A DNA stretch of 64,000 bases from an uncultured Clostridium sp. (GTDB lineage Bacteria > Bacillota > Clostridia > Clostridiales > Clostridiaceae), in NCBI RefSeq assembly GCF_947039605.1, contig NZ_CAMQZG010000004.1, forward strand, positions 1 through 64,000. Reading direction: 5' to 3'. Below are positions 53,269 through 63,272 of the stretch, one piece after another. The notes under the pieces are model-generated. The model saw nothing but the letters and a program-made list of their open reading frames with translations, was not told where the DNA came from and did no database searches. The position numbers and the translations under genes were made by a program. Position 1 is the stretch's first letter. Every line of letters begins with the position of its first letter.

Positions 53269-54342
53269 ATGAAACATTTAATATTTAATCAATTTAACTT
53301 AATCAAAATTTTCTGTTGTTTTCTTGTTGTATTTCAACATATAGTAGGCAGATTTTTAAATACTGCAGCTACAACTACTTCAACTCATCTAATATATGGA
53401 ACTCTTTTAAACTTTTCAAGATTTGCAGTTCCTATCTTTTTACTAATCACAGGCTTTGTAATTATAAAAAGCTACGAAAATTTAAGTTTAAAACAATTCT
53501 ATAAAACTAAATTTTCTAAAATTCTATATATCTATATAGGGGCTAATTTACTATTTATGATTCCTAAAATATTTATGCCAAACTATTCAGTAGAACTTTT
53601 CATCACAGATTTTATCTTTGGAAAAGCACAATCTCACCTTTGGTATATGAATACATTAATCAAAATCTACTTATTTTTCCCTATTTTTAAATACATAGTT
53701 ATTTATCTTAATAAGTGGTTATCTTATAAATCTATTATTTTAATTACTATAGTTCAATATTTTATTAGTGAAAATGCTTATACTGTGCTTTCTAAAGCTA
53801 CAAACCCTATACTATCTACTACTTTTACCTATCTTGATAGAAGTCTTCTTATATGGGGATACTACATCATTCTTGGTGGACTAGTTTATAAAAACTTTGA
53901 TAAAATTTATAGCCTAATTCAAAAGTATAAAATTTATATTATAACTGCTTTTTCATTATCTTTAATTTATATAAATCTATATACATTTAATAAATTTGAT
54001 TTTACAGCAGTTAACTATTATAGATCATCTCCTAGTAGTTTTAGAATTCTTATTTACTCTATTTTGAGTATTATAGTTTTATATTACATAGCTAATTTTA
54101 TAGTACAAAAGGACAATTTTAAAATACTACTACGTATAAAAAGATTTTCAAAATATATTTTACAAATATATATAACACATCCAATTATTATTACATTTTC
54201 AACGTTCCTTATGCCACTTACAAATAAGTTACCATTTAACTTAAATGCATTAATAATTATATCCTTAGTTATAACTGCTTCTACTCTACCATTTTATATC
54301 TATGAAATAACAAAAAAACAAAAATCTTTAATAACTAGATAA
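53269..54342 (+). CDS. Membrane acyltransferase (acyltransferase 3 family)
   Basis: A 357-residue protein with about ten membrane segments. FNLIKIFCCFLVVFQHIVGRF at ~7 carries the conserved His of the family, and FAVPIFLLITGFVI at ~51 and KAQSHLWYMNTLIKIYLFFP at ~118 match acyltransferase 3 (OafA/WecH-like) proteins. It probably acetylates a surface sugar or lipid. ATG follows AAGGGGG. It is a single gene; distance from the capsule locus leaves the target open. Confidence 0.8.
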   Translation: MKHLIFNQFNLIKIFCCFLVVFQHIVGRFLNTAATTTSTHLIYGTLLNFSRFAVPIFLLITGFVIIKSYENLSLKQFYKTKFSKILYIYIGANLLFMIPKIFMPNYSVELFITDFIFGKAQSHLWYMNTLIKIYLFFPIFKYIVIYLNKWLSYKSIILITIVQYFISENAYTVLSKATNPILSTTFTYLDRSLLIWGYYIILGGLVYKNFDKIYSLIQKYKIYIITAFSLSLIYINLYTFNKFDFTAVNYYRSSPSSFRILIYSILSIIVLYYIANFIVQKDNFKILLRIKRFSKYILQIYITHPIIITFSTFLMPLTNKLPFNLNALIIISLVITASTLPFYIYEITKKQKSLITR

Positions 54343-54354
54343 ACTAAAACAAAA

Positions 54355-54390
54355 AAATCCAAATCATACAACTTGATATGATTTGGATTT
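54355..54390. terminator. Bidirectional terminator
   Basis: AAATCCAAATCAT pairs with ATGATTTGGATTT between converging genes. Confidence 0.85.
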
Positions 54391-54433
54391 CTAACTTTAA
54401 TTTTAAATTTAATTTTAAAATCTACTTATTATA

Positions 54434-55285
54434 TTAGTTTATTCTACCTATAAGTTCTAAAAGTTTTTGATTTCCTGAATTCTCAACTTCTATCTTAACT
54501 TCTTCTAGTCCTACTTTTAACATAGTTCTAACTCTAATAACTCCTATTATAAGAAGTAATGATATTGTCGTACCATAAGCTATAAACATATCATCTTCAT
54601 CCTTAATATCGTCAAAAACTATATCTTTTAAACTAGCTAGTTTTATAAACTCAACTACATATTTATCATCTAATACTGATGCAAATCTACCTCTAAAAAT
54701 AGTAGCTACAAGATTTTTCATATCTTCTTTTGCTTTTATCTTCTCATCTTCTGTTGTTAGAGTAAGAATATTATTGCATTCTACATTTTCTTTTATGAAT
54801 GAGTAAGAAGCTGCTTTTGTTACTCCTGTTCCTATTGCAAATCTATATAAATCTCCTATAGATACACTTCTAAATAATAATACATTCCCATAAACTACAT
54901 CTTCTGTTGAAATCATAAGTTTTAAGAAATCTTCTCTTAATTCTTTATTTCCATCAATTTTTGAAAGTTTTATAGCAATATTATTAGCAAATGATACAAC
55001 TCTAGTATTTTCTGCAATAGCAAGTTCTCTATATTCTGCTTTAAATTGGCTTATTGTCATTATATCTTCAACAGCACTTAATTTATCAACTTTTTCTATG
55101 TAAATTTCTTTTACTGCATTTTTTATAATTGTTCTCATTTGACACATTACTTTTTTAAATGCATCCTCATCAACGGGTTCATCTTCTTTTTCATTTGCAC
55201 TTATATTAAGTGTTTTTAAAACGTCTGTTTCTGTCATTCCAAGTTCTTTCATTTTCTCTAGTAATTCTTTCATTTTATCATCCAT
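54434..55285 (-). CDS. Hypothetical protein, 283 residues
   Basis: Starts MDDKMKELLEKMKELGMTETDVLKTL, a short helical HTH-like or coiled segment. It continues as an all-helical soluble region with one hydrophobic segment near the C terminus (DMFIAYGTTISLLLIIGVIRV). ATG at 55285 is chosen because AGGAGG precedes it by 8 bases; a longer frame from 55315 has no ribosome site. No family recognised. Single gene. Confidence 0.55.
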   Translation of the reverse strand: MDDKMKELLEKMKELGMTETDVLKTLNISANEKEDEPVDEDAFKKVMCQMRTIIKNAVKEIYIEKVDKLSAVEDIMTISQFKAEYRELAIAENTRVVSFANNIAIKLSKIDGNKELREDFLKLMISTEDVVYGNVLLFRSVSIGDLYRFAIGTGVTKAASYSFIKENVECNNILTLTTEDEKIKAKEDMKNLVATIFRGRFASVLDDKYVVEFIKLASLKDIVFDDIKDEDDMFIAYGTTISLLLIIGVIRVRTMLKVGLEEVKIEVENSGNQKLLELIGRIN

Positions 55286-55557
55286 ATTCAAAATCCTCCT
55301 AAAAAATAATATCAAATTTTATTTTGCCCATTATTTTCATATTTATCTGATGTTTTCAATTTTTAGATACAAGTTCTTGTATAAATATAATATATTCTAC
55401 CATATAAAATATATTATATAAACTAACTCAAGTGAATTTATCTATTCTAATGAATTTAGACTTTTTAGGTTTCATATTATAATATTCTACCTATTTAAAC
55501 TAAACAAAAATATATACTATTGGCAATATGTAAACCATTTAAACAATTTAACAAAAA

Positions 55558-55591
55558 AAGTTATTGCTAGAATACTATCTAACAATAACTT
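55558..55591 (-). terminator. Terminator of EamA transporter 1
   Basis: AAGTTATTG pairs with CAATAACTT, followed by TTTTTGTT on the minus strand. Confidence 0.8.
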
Positions 55592-55596
55592 TTATA

Positions 55597-56547
55597 CTAT
55601 CCCTTATACCCTTCTTGTGCTGACTTTCTAAAAATAACAAGAAGAGAACCTGCAAATATAATTGCTATATATATAACTTTCTGAAAAGTAATCGATGAGC
55701 CTAGTAAAACTGCACTAAGTAATAATGACCAAATTACATATGTAATATTTATAATCATTGCTTTAACAGGTCCTATACTATGAATTGATATATAATAGAA
55801 CCCAAGTGAAACAGCTCCTATAAGTGATACAAGTATTGCTAAAAGAATTGTATTTCTATCAAATATCATACTCTTTAAAACTCCATATCCACCTATAAGC
55901 GGCAATACAATCACACCAAAAGATATTCCTGATACAAGTTGTCTTATAGTTAAAACCTGTATTGGTCTAAGTTCTTCATTTTGCATCCCTATAGAGCAAA
56001 TAATACTCTCAGAACCCCAACCTATAATTGGCATTATCGCAAATATTAATCCTGTCATATTAAAAGCTCCACTACTTCCTTCCATACTTAAAAGGACAAC
56101 TCCTATTACAGAAATAATCATTCCACCCCAACCTCTTGGACCAAGTTTTTCTTTTAAAAATATAGCTGCAAATACAGCACCCATAATTGGATAAACTGAA
56201 GAAAGTGCTGCAGCATATGATGGTCCTAAATATTTAATAGATAAATAATACCCACTCATACCAACAGGACCACCAAAAATACCTGCGAGCACAGCATACT
56301 TAACCTCTTTTTTTCTAAGTGATTTTATAAAAAGTCCAAGCCTTCCTCTTATTGCTAAATATAAAAGAAGCCATAAACCACCAACAAAATCATGTACAAA
56401 TACAACCACAAGTGGTGCAAAAAGCATAATTCCATCCACTTTCCTAAATGGTGGCATTGATAATATAATTCCAGATATGACAGTATCTATTCCCCAAGTT
56501 ATAGCAGATACTAAACCTTTACTTATCCCTTTTTGATTTTTATTCAT
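55597..56547 (-). CDS. EamA-family (DMT) transporter, copy 1
   Basis: A 316-residue protein with ten membrane segments in two EamA repeats. GPSYAAALSSVYPIMGAVFAAIFLKEKLGPRGW at ~108-142 is typical of the end of repeat 1. It exports or imports a small metabolite that cannot be named. It is a close paralogue of the next gene; both have GGxxGMxGYYLxIKxxGPSY. Separate terminators. Confidence 0.85.
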   Translation of the reverse strand: MNKNQKGISKGLVSAITWGIDTVISGIILSMPPFRKVDGIMLFAPLVVVFVHDFVGGLWLLLYLAIRGRLGLFIKSLRKKEVKYAVLAGIFGGPVGMSGYYLSIKYLGPSYAAALSSVYPIMGAVFAAIFLKEKLGPRGWGGMIISVIGVVLLSMEGSSGAFNMTGLIFAIMPIIGWGSESIICSIGMQNEELRPIQVLTIRQLVSGISFGVIVLPLIGGYGVLKSMIFDRNTILLAILVSLIGAVSLGFYYISIHSIGPVKAMIINITYVIWSLLLSAVLLGSSITFQKVIYIAIIFAGSLLVIFRKSAQEGYKG

Positions 56548-56634
56548 TTAATCCACCTCAATGCTATTAATCTATATGATATTTCTCCATACATATATCT
56601 TCCACTAGCTTGTGTATTAAACTTTTAAATATAC

Positions 56635-56670
56635 AAAAGCAGTGAAATTAAATAAATTCCACTGCTTTTT
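56635..56670 (-). terminator. Terminator of EamA transporter 2
   Basis: AAAAGCAGTG pairs with CACTGCTTTT around a 16-base loop, followed by T on the minus strand. Confidence 0.8.
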
Positions 56671-56671
56671 A

Positions 56672-57823
56672 TTATTTCTCAAAAGCTAAATCTTTGAGTT
56701 TTTTATTAATTTTTTTAATATTTTTTTCTTTTTCAAGTTCTTCTTTCCCCTTAATTTTCATAGTAGATTTTTGAATTACTAACTCTTCTTTATGTTTAAG
56801 TTTTTCAACTCTTTGAGCAGTTCTTATATAAGCTGTCTCAACATGATTTGCTCTTTTAATCTCTATATACTCATCAATAACAGGTAAAGATTCTTCTGAT
56901 TTCTTACTTGCGATTACAAAGGCTGAGCCAACAAATATAAGTCCTATAAATAAAATTTTAGAAACTGTTATTGTTGCTGTTCCCATAAATAATCCAAAAA
57001 CAACTGCCCAAATAACGTAAGTTATATTAATAACCATCGCTTTTACTGCACCAATATCATTAATTGCACTATAATAAGATGAAAGTGAAATTGCTCCAAT
57101 TAAAGCTACTAAAACAATTAGTAATAATGTAGGTATATTAACTGTAAATAAATTTTCTACTAATCCATATCCATGAATCAATGGTAAAATTATTGCTGCA
57201 AAAGTACCACCTGATGCTAAAAGTCTTATATTAAGTGTTTGAACTGGCTTAAGTTCCCCTTCTTTCATACCAATACTTGAAATAATACTCTCTGAACCCC
57301 AACCTATAACTGGTAGTAAAGCGAATAATAATCCTTTAATACTAATTGAACCACCTGAACCATCCATGCTAAGAAGTACAACTCCTAAAACACCAATAAT
57401 AAGTCCCATCCAACCTTTTTTATTAAGTTTCTCTTTTAATAAAATAGCTGCAAGAATAGCTCCCATAATAGGATAAATTGACGAAATTGCTGCTGAATAT
57501 GAAGGTCCTATGTTTTTAATAGCAAGGTAATACCCTCCCATTCCAATAGGCCCACCAAGAACTCCCGCTGCTGCTGCATAAAGTGCTTCTTTCTTTTTAA
57601 ACACTTTGAAGAACTCTACTATCTCTCCCTTAATTGTTAAATATATTAATAGCCAAATAGCTCCTAAAAAATCATGTAAAAATACTGCTACTAAGGGTGC
57701 AAAAAGTAAACTGACATGTCCCGCAAATGGTTCCATTGACAGTATAATTCCTGATATAACCGTATCTAGCCCCCATGTTAAGGCTGAAAATACTCCCTTA
57801 CTTATTCCTTTTTTGTTATTCAA
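56672..57823 (-). CDS. EamA-family (DMT) transporter, copy 2, with charged tail
   Basis: A 383-residue paralogue of copy 1 with the same ten-segment core (GPSYSAAISSIYPIMGAILAAILLKEKL). It adds about 70 C-terminal residues that are highly charged and probably helical or coiled (EKLKHKEELVIQ, KGKEELEKEKNIKKINKKLK), lying in the cytoplasm. Such a tail is unusual for the family and may bind a partner. ATG follows AAAGGAGAG. Confidence 0.85.
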   Translation of the reverse strand: MNNKKGISKGVFSALTWGLDTVISGIILSMEPFAGHVSLLFAPLVAVFLHDFLGAIWLLIYLTIKGEIVEFFKVFKKKEALYAAAAGVLGGPIGMGGYYLAIKNIGPSYSAAISSIYPIMGAILAAILLKEKLNKKGWMGLIIGVLGVVLLSMDGSGGSISIKGLLFALLPVIGWGSESIISSIGMKEGELKPVQTLNIRLLASGGTFAAIILPLIHGYGLVENLFTVNIPTLLLIVLVALIGAISLSSYYSAINDIGAVKAMVINITYVIWAVVFGLFMGTATITVSKILFIGLIFVGSAFVIASKKSEESLPVIDEYIEIKRANHVETAYIRTAQRVEKLKHKEELVIQKSTMKIKGKEELEKEKNIKKINKKLKDLAFEK

Positions 57824-58332
57824 ATTCTAAACTCTCCTTTGTATATTAGTCATACTACTAAATGTATTATTCCTATATACATTGTACTGTTTCAAGTTAA
57901 TTGCAATTAAAAATACGTTTTACTGACGTTATTATATTTAGTCTAAAAGACATGACTAAATTATATAAACATAAATTTGCTCTAAATAAGTTGATGTATG
58001 AATCAAGACTTTTTATTTAATACTGAACAATATGATTGTCAAACGACATATATTATAAAAATATATTGTAGACTGGAAAGATTTCCAGGTTAGAAATTAT
58101 AAAATTTTTTATTTATAAAAAATACGCACAATGTATGTTTTCTATACATAGTTTAACATATTTTTATCAATTTCGCAAATTTTCTTCGAAAAACTGTTGA
58201 CAAATTCATTTTTTCTTATCTAAATAAGTTATTGTTTTGCTTTTTATGAACCTTTTCTAAAATGAGTTATAGCCTACTCTAAAAGACATTTAATTGATTT
58301 TATAAAATCGATTAATTTTTTCCTCAAAAAAA
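57824..58332. other. Intergenic region upstream of EamA transporter 2
   Basis: About 510 bp without a gene. Contains AATTGCAATT (palindrome near 57900), a TTTAGTC/GACTAAA hairpin near 57939-57965 and a CTGGAAAGATTTCCAG palindrome near 58074. None matches a riboswitch that I know; the long leader suggests RNA or operator control. Confidence 0.4.
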
Positions 58333-58353
58333 GATTAACCAAACTGGTTAATC
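58333..58353 (-). terminator. Terminator of the amino acid permease gene
   Basis: GATTAACC pairs with GGTTAATC around a 5-base loop, followed by TTTTTTTG on the minus strand. Confidence 0.85.
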
Positions 58354-58387
58354 CTTCAATATTATGTATAAAATTCATCAAATTTAA

Positions 58388-59797
58388 TTATAAAAATATA
58401 TTTATTACACCCATAATTCCAAGTATAGTAATTATGATACAAAGCATAAGTTCCCATTTTTTTTCAAACATTTTTTTCTTTTGCTCTCTTGCTGTAATAA
58501 ATATTAATACAAGACCTATAGAGTATAATAATGCAAGTTGTAATATTCCAGCTATCCCAGAAGTTGAAACTGCATATAAAGAAAATACTAAACTTACTAC
58601 TGCATATATTAATGCTGGTATTCTACCTTTGCTTTTTTTATCTATAACCTTCAATTTAATAAGATATAAAGCTGAAAGTATATATGGTAATAAAACTAAT
58701 GTAGTTGATATATTTGTTATAGCTGTAAATGCATTATTTGCAAACATAGCAAATAAAAAGGCTATTTGCATAATAATAGCATTTACTATCAATGAATTAA
58801 TTGCAGCCCCACTCTTTATAACTTTCCCAAATATACTTGGGAAGAAACCATCTTTAGCCACCATCATTGGGACTTCTGCATTAATTATACACCATGCAAC
58901 CCAAGCTCCTAATACAGAAATTACTACACCTATATTAATTATAAAAGCTGCCCATGTTCCATATGTTTGCTGTAGAACTCCACCTAAAGCAGGATTCTGT
59001 AAATTCATTAATAACCCTTGCTTTAATGAACCAAAACTTAACATTACAATTAAAACATAGCATAATAAAGTAAACAAATATCCAATAATTGTTGCTTTAC
59101 CAACATCTTTTTTATTTCTTGCCCTACCTGAAATAACTACCGCACTTTCAATCCCTATAAAAACCCATACTATTTGAAGCAATCCATTTTTCACCTGACT
59201 AAAAATAGACCCAAATGTTGTCCCATCTTGTAAAATAGCTTTTACTCCATAAAAATCAGAAGTAAAAGTATGTAATTTAAAAGTTAAGAATAATAAAAAT
59301 ATAGCAAATATCACCGGTACAATCTTTGCCATAGTAGCAATTGTATTCAACTTATTTGCCAAAGTCATACTCTTACTTATAATAAAAACTGAACCCCAAA
59401 TCATAACTATTGAAATAATTACTCCTGTTATAGACTTAACGCCTCCCATACTTGGGAAAAAGGCTTTCAATGCATATATTAGCAATACAGCATATGAAAC
59501 ATTTCCTAATGTTTGACTTATCCAATATCCCCATGCTGAATTAAACCCAATATAATTCCCAAAACCTTCTTTTGCATATGCATAAATCCCACCACTCAAT
59601 TCTGGTTTTTCATTTGATAAAATTTGAAATACTTTCCCTAGGAAAAACATTCCTATTCCTGTAATAATCCAAGCTATTATTGCTGCTAAAGGTCCACCTG
59701 CATTTGCCATCTCTGCTGGCAGTTGAAATATACCTCCACCAATCATAGAGCCAACTACTAATGCTATAAGCCCTATTAATCCTAATTTTTTTTCCAC
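58388..59797 (-). CDS. APC-family amino acid antiporter (ArcD/basic amino acid type)
   Basis: A 469-residue transporter with about 12-13 membrane segments. LVVGSMIGGGIFQLPAEMA at ~16, ELSGGIYAYAKEGFG at ~66 and IESAVVISGRARNKKDVGKAT at ~218 match the arginine/ornithine (TIGR00905-like) antiporter group. It likely exchanges a basic amino acid or polyamine precursor with its product. No arginine deiminase genes are near, so the exact substrate is open. AGGAGG precedes the start. Confidence 0.82.
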   Translation of the reverse strand: MEKKLGLIGLIALVVGSMIGGGIFQLPAEMANAGGPLAAIIAWIITGIGMFFLGKVFQILSNEKPELSGGIYAYAKEGFGNYIGFNSAWGYWISQTLGNVSYAVLLIYALKAFFPSMGGVKSITGVIISIVMIWGSVFIISKSMTLANKLNTIATMAKIVPVIFAIFLLFLTFKLHTFTSDFYGVKAILQDGTTFGSIFSQVKNGLLQIVWVFIGIESAVVISGRARNKKDVGKATIIGYLFTLLCYVLIVMLSFGSLKQGLLMNLQNPALGGVLQQTYGTWAAFIINIGVVISVLGAWVAWCIINAEVPMMVAKDGFFPSIFGKVIKSGAAINSLIVNAIIMQIAFLFAMFANNAFTAITNISTTLVLLPYILSALYLIKLKVIDKKSKGRIPALIYAVVSLVFSLYAVSTSGIAGILQLALLYSIGLVLIFITAREQKKKMFEKKWELMLCIIITILGIMGVINIFL

Positions 59798-59961
59798 AAT
59801 AAATCCTCCTATTCAGACTTATATTCTTCTTATGTATCTTATATGAATTTCTTTTTCCATTCTAAATTAATTATCTATTATAACTATAATTTTCGCATAA
59901 TTATTCATAAATAACTATTATAATACATAAATTAAAAAACTTCTATTATATTTAATCAAAA

Positions 59962-59992
59962 AAAAGGAGCTATTTTTTCAAATAACTCCTTT
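59962..59992 (-). terminator. Terminator of the mgtA unit
   Basis: AAAAGGAGCTATT pairs (one mismatch) with AATAACTCCTTTT and is followed by eight T on the minus strand. It lies beyond the small gene at 60053, so that gene is inside the mgtA transcript. Confidence 0.8.
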
Positions 59993-60052
59993 TATTAATT
60001 TAATTCTTTAACTTAATAAAATATCTTTCTATTAACTTTTTTATTTTATAAC

Positions 60053-60145
60053 TTAAAGATCCTTCTTGATTAAAACTAAAGCTGGAAGACCTAAATAAGC
60101 AATAAATCCAGCAATAAATCCAAGAATCATTAGTGTATGATCCAT
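60053..60145 (-). CDS. Small membrane protein (30 residues) downstream of mgtA
   Basis: ATG at 60145 follows GGGAGGAAT with good spacing, 18 bp after the mgtA stop. The product, starting MDHTLMILGFIAGFIAYLGL and ending PALVLIKKDL, is one hydrophobic helix with a Gly-rich face and a basic end. Known parallels are tiny partners of P-type pumps: KdpF with KdpB, and MgtR/MgtS with Mg transporters. No sequence similarity to those is claimed. It likely binds or stabilises MgtA (inference from position and topology). Confidence 0.7.
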   Translation of the reverse strand: MDHTLMILGFIAGFIAYLGLPALVLIKKDL

Positions 60146-60163
60146 TTTAAATTCCTCCCTCAA

Positions 60164-62800
60164 TTATAGAAGCGCTTTAAAGCTTCTAATATAAAGTCTC
60201 TTAACAAATTGAGTTAAAATACATAGTAATATCATTAACCCGAAGATATATAAGATATACCAAGGTGTGATATAAACCATACCCATAGCGTGTCCAATAG
60301 CTGTATAAGGTAATATCCATCCAACTAATAAGGCACCAACTATAGATAAGTTAAATATCCATGATGGGTTACTTTGTATAAATGGTATCTTCTCTGTTCT
60401 TAATGTATATAACACGAAGATAGAGTTTGAAACTCCCTCAATAAACCAACCTGTTTGGAATAAGTGAGAAGTTGCCATAGTTGTAGCACCAAATATAAAC
60501 CACATAGTAAGGAATGTAATAATATCAAATAGCGAGTTAGTAGGACCAAATACAATTAGCATCTTTCCTATTTCTCTAGCTTTCCATTTTCTTGGCTTTG
60601 CAATAAGCTCTGGGTCAACATTATCCCAAGGGATAAATAATTGAGTAATATCATAAACCAAGTTTTGTACTAATAATTCAAGAGGTAACATAGGTACGAA
60701 TGGTAAGAAAATACTTGCCATAAGAACACTAATAGAGTTACCATAATTTGAACTTGCAGTAATTTTTAGATATTTTGTAGCATTAGCGAAAACTTTTCTA
60801 CCTTCAATAATACCATCTTTAAGTACCATAAGATCTTTTTCAAGTAATATAACATCAGCACTTTCTTTTGCAATCTCAACAGCAGTATCTACTGAAATTC
60901 CAACATCTGATTCTTTTAATGCGATAGAGTCATTAATTCCATCTCCCATAAAAGCAACAACTTTATCAGCATTTTTTAATACTCGTACAATTCTTGCTTT
61001 TTGTAGTGGATTTAACTTAGCAAAAACATTTACTTTTAAAGCTTTAACCGTTAACTCTTCATCAGTCATCTTAGCAATATCAGGTCCAAGTAAAATTCCA
61101 GATATCTCAAAATCTACTTGCTCACAAACTTTTTTAGTAACAAGTTCATTATCACCAGTTAAAATTTTAACCTGAACACCATAATAATCAAGAGCAGTTA
61201 AAGCCTCCTTAGTTGTTTCTTTTGGTGGATCTAAGAATCCTAAGAATCCTATTAATGTCATTTCTGATTCATCCTCAAGGTTTGCAGACTTCTTATCAAT
61301 TGTTTTCTTAGCAATTGCAATAACTCTCATTCCCTCAAGATTTAAACGATCTATCTTTTTCTTTAAATCAGCAATAATCTGCTCATTTTTTTCTACTATC
61401 TCACCGTTTATTTCAATAAACTTAGATATATGTAACATTTCTTCAAATGCACCTTTTGTTATTAATTTAGAAGTATTATCTTCTTCAATTAACACAGACA
61501 TTCTTCTTCTAGTAAAATCAAATGCTAATTCATCAAGTTTTTTATACTTATCTTTCATTTCTTTATCAATATTCTTTTCTTTAGCACGATCCATGATTGC
61601 AAAATCAATAACATTTTGTAATCCATCTTGGCTTACACTATTGATATAAGCATATTTTAATACTTCTTCAGAATTCATTCCTGAAGCATCAATACATTCT
61701 TCAACTCTAATATGATCATCTGTTAATGTACCAGTTTTATCTGTACAAAGAATCTCAATAGATCCAAAGTTTTGTATTGAGTTGATTTTTTTAACAACTG
61801 TTTTCTTCTTAGCCATTTTAACTGCACCTTTTGCAAGGTTTTCAGATATGATAGCTGGTAACATCTCTGGTGTTAAACCTACCGCAAGTGATGCAGCAAA
61901 CATTAGAGAGTCTAAGAAACTACCTGTTTGATACCAATCTATGACTAGTACTAAAGGAACCATTACAAACATGAATTTTAAAAGCATTTTAGATACTTGT
62001 CTTACACTTCTATCAAAGTCTGTTTCTGTATCTGCTTCTTGTAATGATGCCTGCATAGCACCAAAATATGTATTTTTACCTGTCCCAATAACAACCGCAA
62101 TTGCTGTCCCACTAACAACATTAGTCCCTAAAAGACAAATATTTGTGTAATCTCCAACCTCTGTGCTATTTGAATTATTTAAAGGGAATTTTTCTATTGG
62201 CTCAGATTCTCCAGTCAAAGTTGATTGACTAATAAAAAGATCCTTACACTCTAGAATTTTCAAATCAGCAGGAATCATATCTCCTACTTGTAATTTAATT
62301 ATATCTCCTACAACTAAATTTTTTGTATCAATAGTTTCAAAGGCTTTATTATTTCTCTTTACTAAGCATACACTTCGAACAAAATTTTCTAATGCTTTTG
62401 CTGCTCTTCCAGATCTATACTCCTGAGTGAATTGAATTATTCCTCCAGTTAATATTAAGAAAATAATAATATAAATTTGTGACCAACTCTGTTGTGATTT
62501 TGGAACAAACACAACACCAGTTAAGTAACTTATAATTGCAATAATTACTAATACCGCTGCGAATGGATTTATAAATGATTTTATAAACTGAACAATCACT
62601 GGCGTATTCTTATTAGCATTAGTATCATTCTTTCCATAAGTTGAAATATTCTCTTTAACCTGAGAATCAGTAAGCCCATCAAGTGATGTCTTAAATGTTG
62701 TTAATAATTTTTCATTCGACAATTCACTATTTTTATGAATTTTCGAATTAATATTATTAAAATGTTCTTGATCAAACTTTTTAACTTTTTGTTTTTTCAT
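60164..62800 (-). CDS. mgtA: Magnesium-translocating P-type ATPase
   Basis: An 878-residue P-type (IIIB) pump: TGESEPIEKF at ~197, phosphorylation site CTDKTGTLTDD at ~351, and hinge MGDGINDSIALKESDVGIS at ~618. About ten membrane segments, with a C-terminal group ending at ~870. It imports Mg2+ using ATP. The N-terminal cytoplasmic region (~60 residues) is long, as in MgtA. The 5' leader before 62800 is several hundred bases long, and a 30-codon membrane-protein gene follows in the same unit. Confidence 0.93.
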   Translation of the reverse strand: MKKQKVKKFDQEHFNNINSKIHKNSELSNEKLLTTFKTSLDGLTDSQVKENISTYGKNDTNANKNTPVIVQFIKSFINPFAAVLVIIAIISYLTGVVFVPKSQQSWSQIYIIIFLILTGGIIQFTQEYRSGRAAKALENFVRSVCLVKRNNKAFETIDTKNLVVGDIIKLQVGDMIPADLKILECKDLFISQSTLTGESEPIEKFPLNNSNSTEVGDYTNICLLGTNVVSGTAIAVVIGTGKNTYFGAMQASLQEADTETDFDRSVRQVSKMLLKFMFVMVPLVLVIDWYQTGSFLDSLMFAASLAVGLTPEMLPAIISENLAKGAVKMAKKKTVVKKINSIQNFGSIEILCTDKTGTLTDDHIRVEECIDASGMNSEEVLKYAYINSVSQDGLQNVIDFAIMDRAKEKNIDKEMKDKYKKLDELAFDFTRRRMSVLIEEDNTSKLITKGAFEEMLHISKFIEINGEIVEKNEQIIADLKKKIDRLNLEGMRVIAIAKKTIDKKSANLEDESEMTLIGFLGFLDPPKETTKEALTALDYYGVQVKILTGDNELVTKKVCEQVDFEISGILLGPDIAKMTDEELTVKALKVNVFAKLNPLQKARIVRVLKNADKVVAFMGDGINDSIALKESDVGISVDTAVEIAKESADVILLEKDLMVLKDGIIEGRKVFANATKYLKITASSNYGNSISVLMASIFLPFVPMLPLELLVQNLVYDITQLFIPWDNVDPELIAKPRKWKAREIGKMLIVFGPTNSLFDIITFLTMWFIFGATTMATSHLFQTGWFIEGVSNSIFVLYTLRTEKIPFIQSNPSWIFNLSIVGALLVGWILPYTAIGHAMGMVYITPWYILYIFGLMILLCILTQFVKRLYIRSFKALL

Positions 62801-63239
62801 AGAATAATCTCCCTCTATTAATATTAAACTTTAAATATTCTAAATTCGCATTGAGAATCTATTTTCAAAAGAAAAATAAAATCTAAATGAGAACTCTTTT
62901 TCAAAGCCGATTTTTATTCTACACATAAAATTTAGCAAGTTCAATACTCTCCTTGTCACTAAAATCAAATCTTTATAGCGATATTTTTATAATTTTAAGG
63001 GAATTTATAAAAGTAATATTATAAAATTCCCAATATACTTAATAAAATCAATTTCAAATCGTACTTTTAACATTAAATTCATATATTTAACTTTTTGTTA
63101 AATTATTTTTTTGTTACTAAAACATCTTTTTTTCTTAATTATTAATAATATAATTAGGTTAAAATTTATAAACAGATATAAAAATAGCTTATTAATTAAA
63201 AATGTAATTTTAATTAAAAAAACAACTTTTTATTTACAA
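62801..63239. other. Long leader region of mgtA
   Basis: About 440 bp, very AT-rich. I searched by eye for the M-box magnesium riboswitch: a TTAGGTGA start-like motif occurs at about 63280-63288 (minus), but the rest of the consensus is not seen. A length like this usually means RNA-level control. No other gene seen. Confidence 0.4.
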
Positions 63240-63272
63240 TTAAAATATAAAGCAGTAAAAACTATATTTCAT
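63240..63272 (-). CDS. Possible 10-codon leader peptide upstream of mgtA
   Basis: ATG at 63272 follows TTAGGTGA with 7-base spacing; the frame reads MKYSFYCFIF and stops. It could be a regulatory leader peptide for mgtA like mgtL in enterics, or a chance frame. The aromatic-rich sequence has no proline run. Confidence 0.3.
   Translation of the reverse strand: MKYSFYCFIF

Noticed and set aside
57841..58100. T-box, guanidine or c-di-GMP riboswitch upstream of the EamA gene
   Set aside because: Palindromes are present, but none of the diagnostic conserved cores of these classes can be found.
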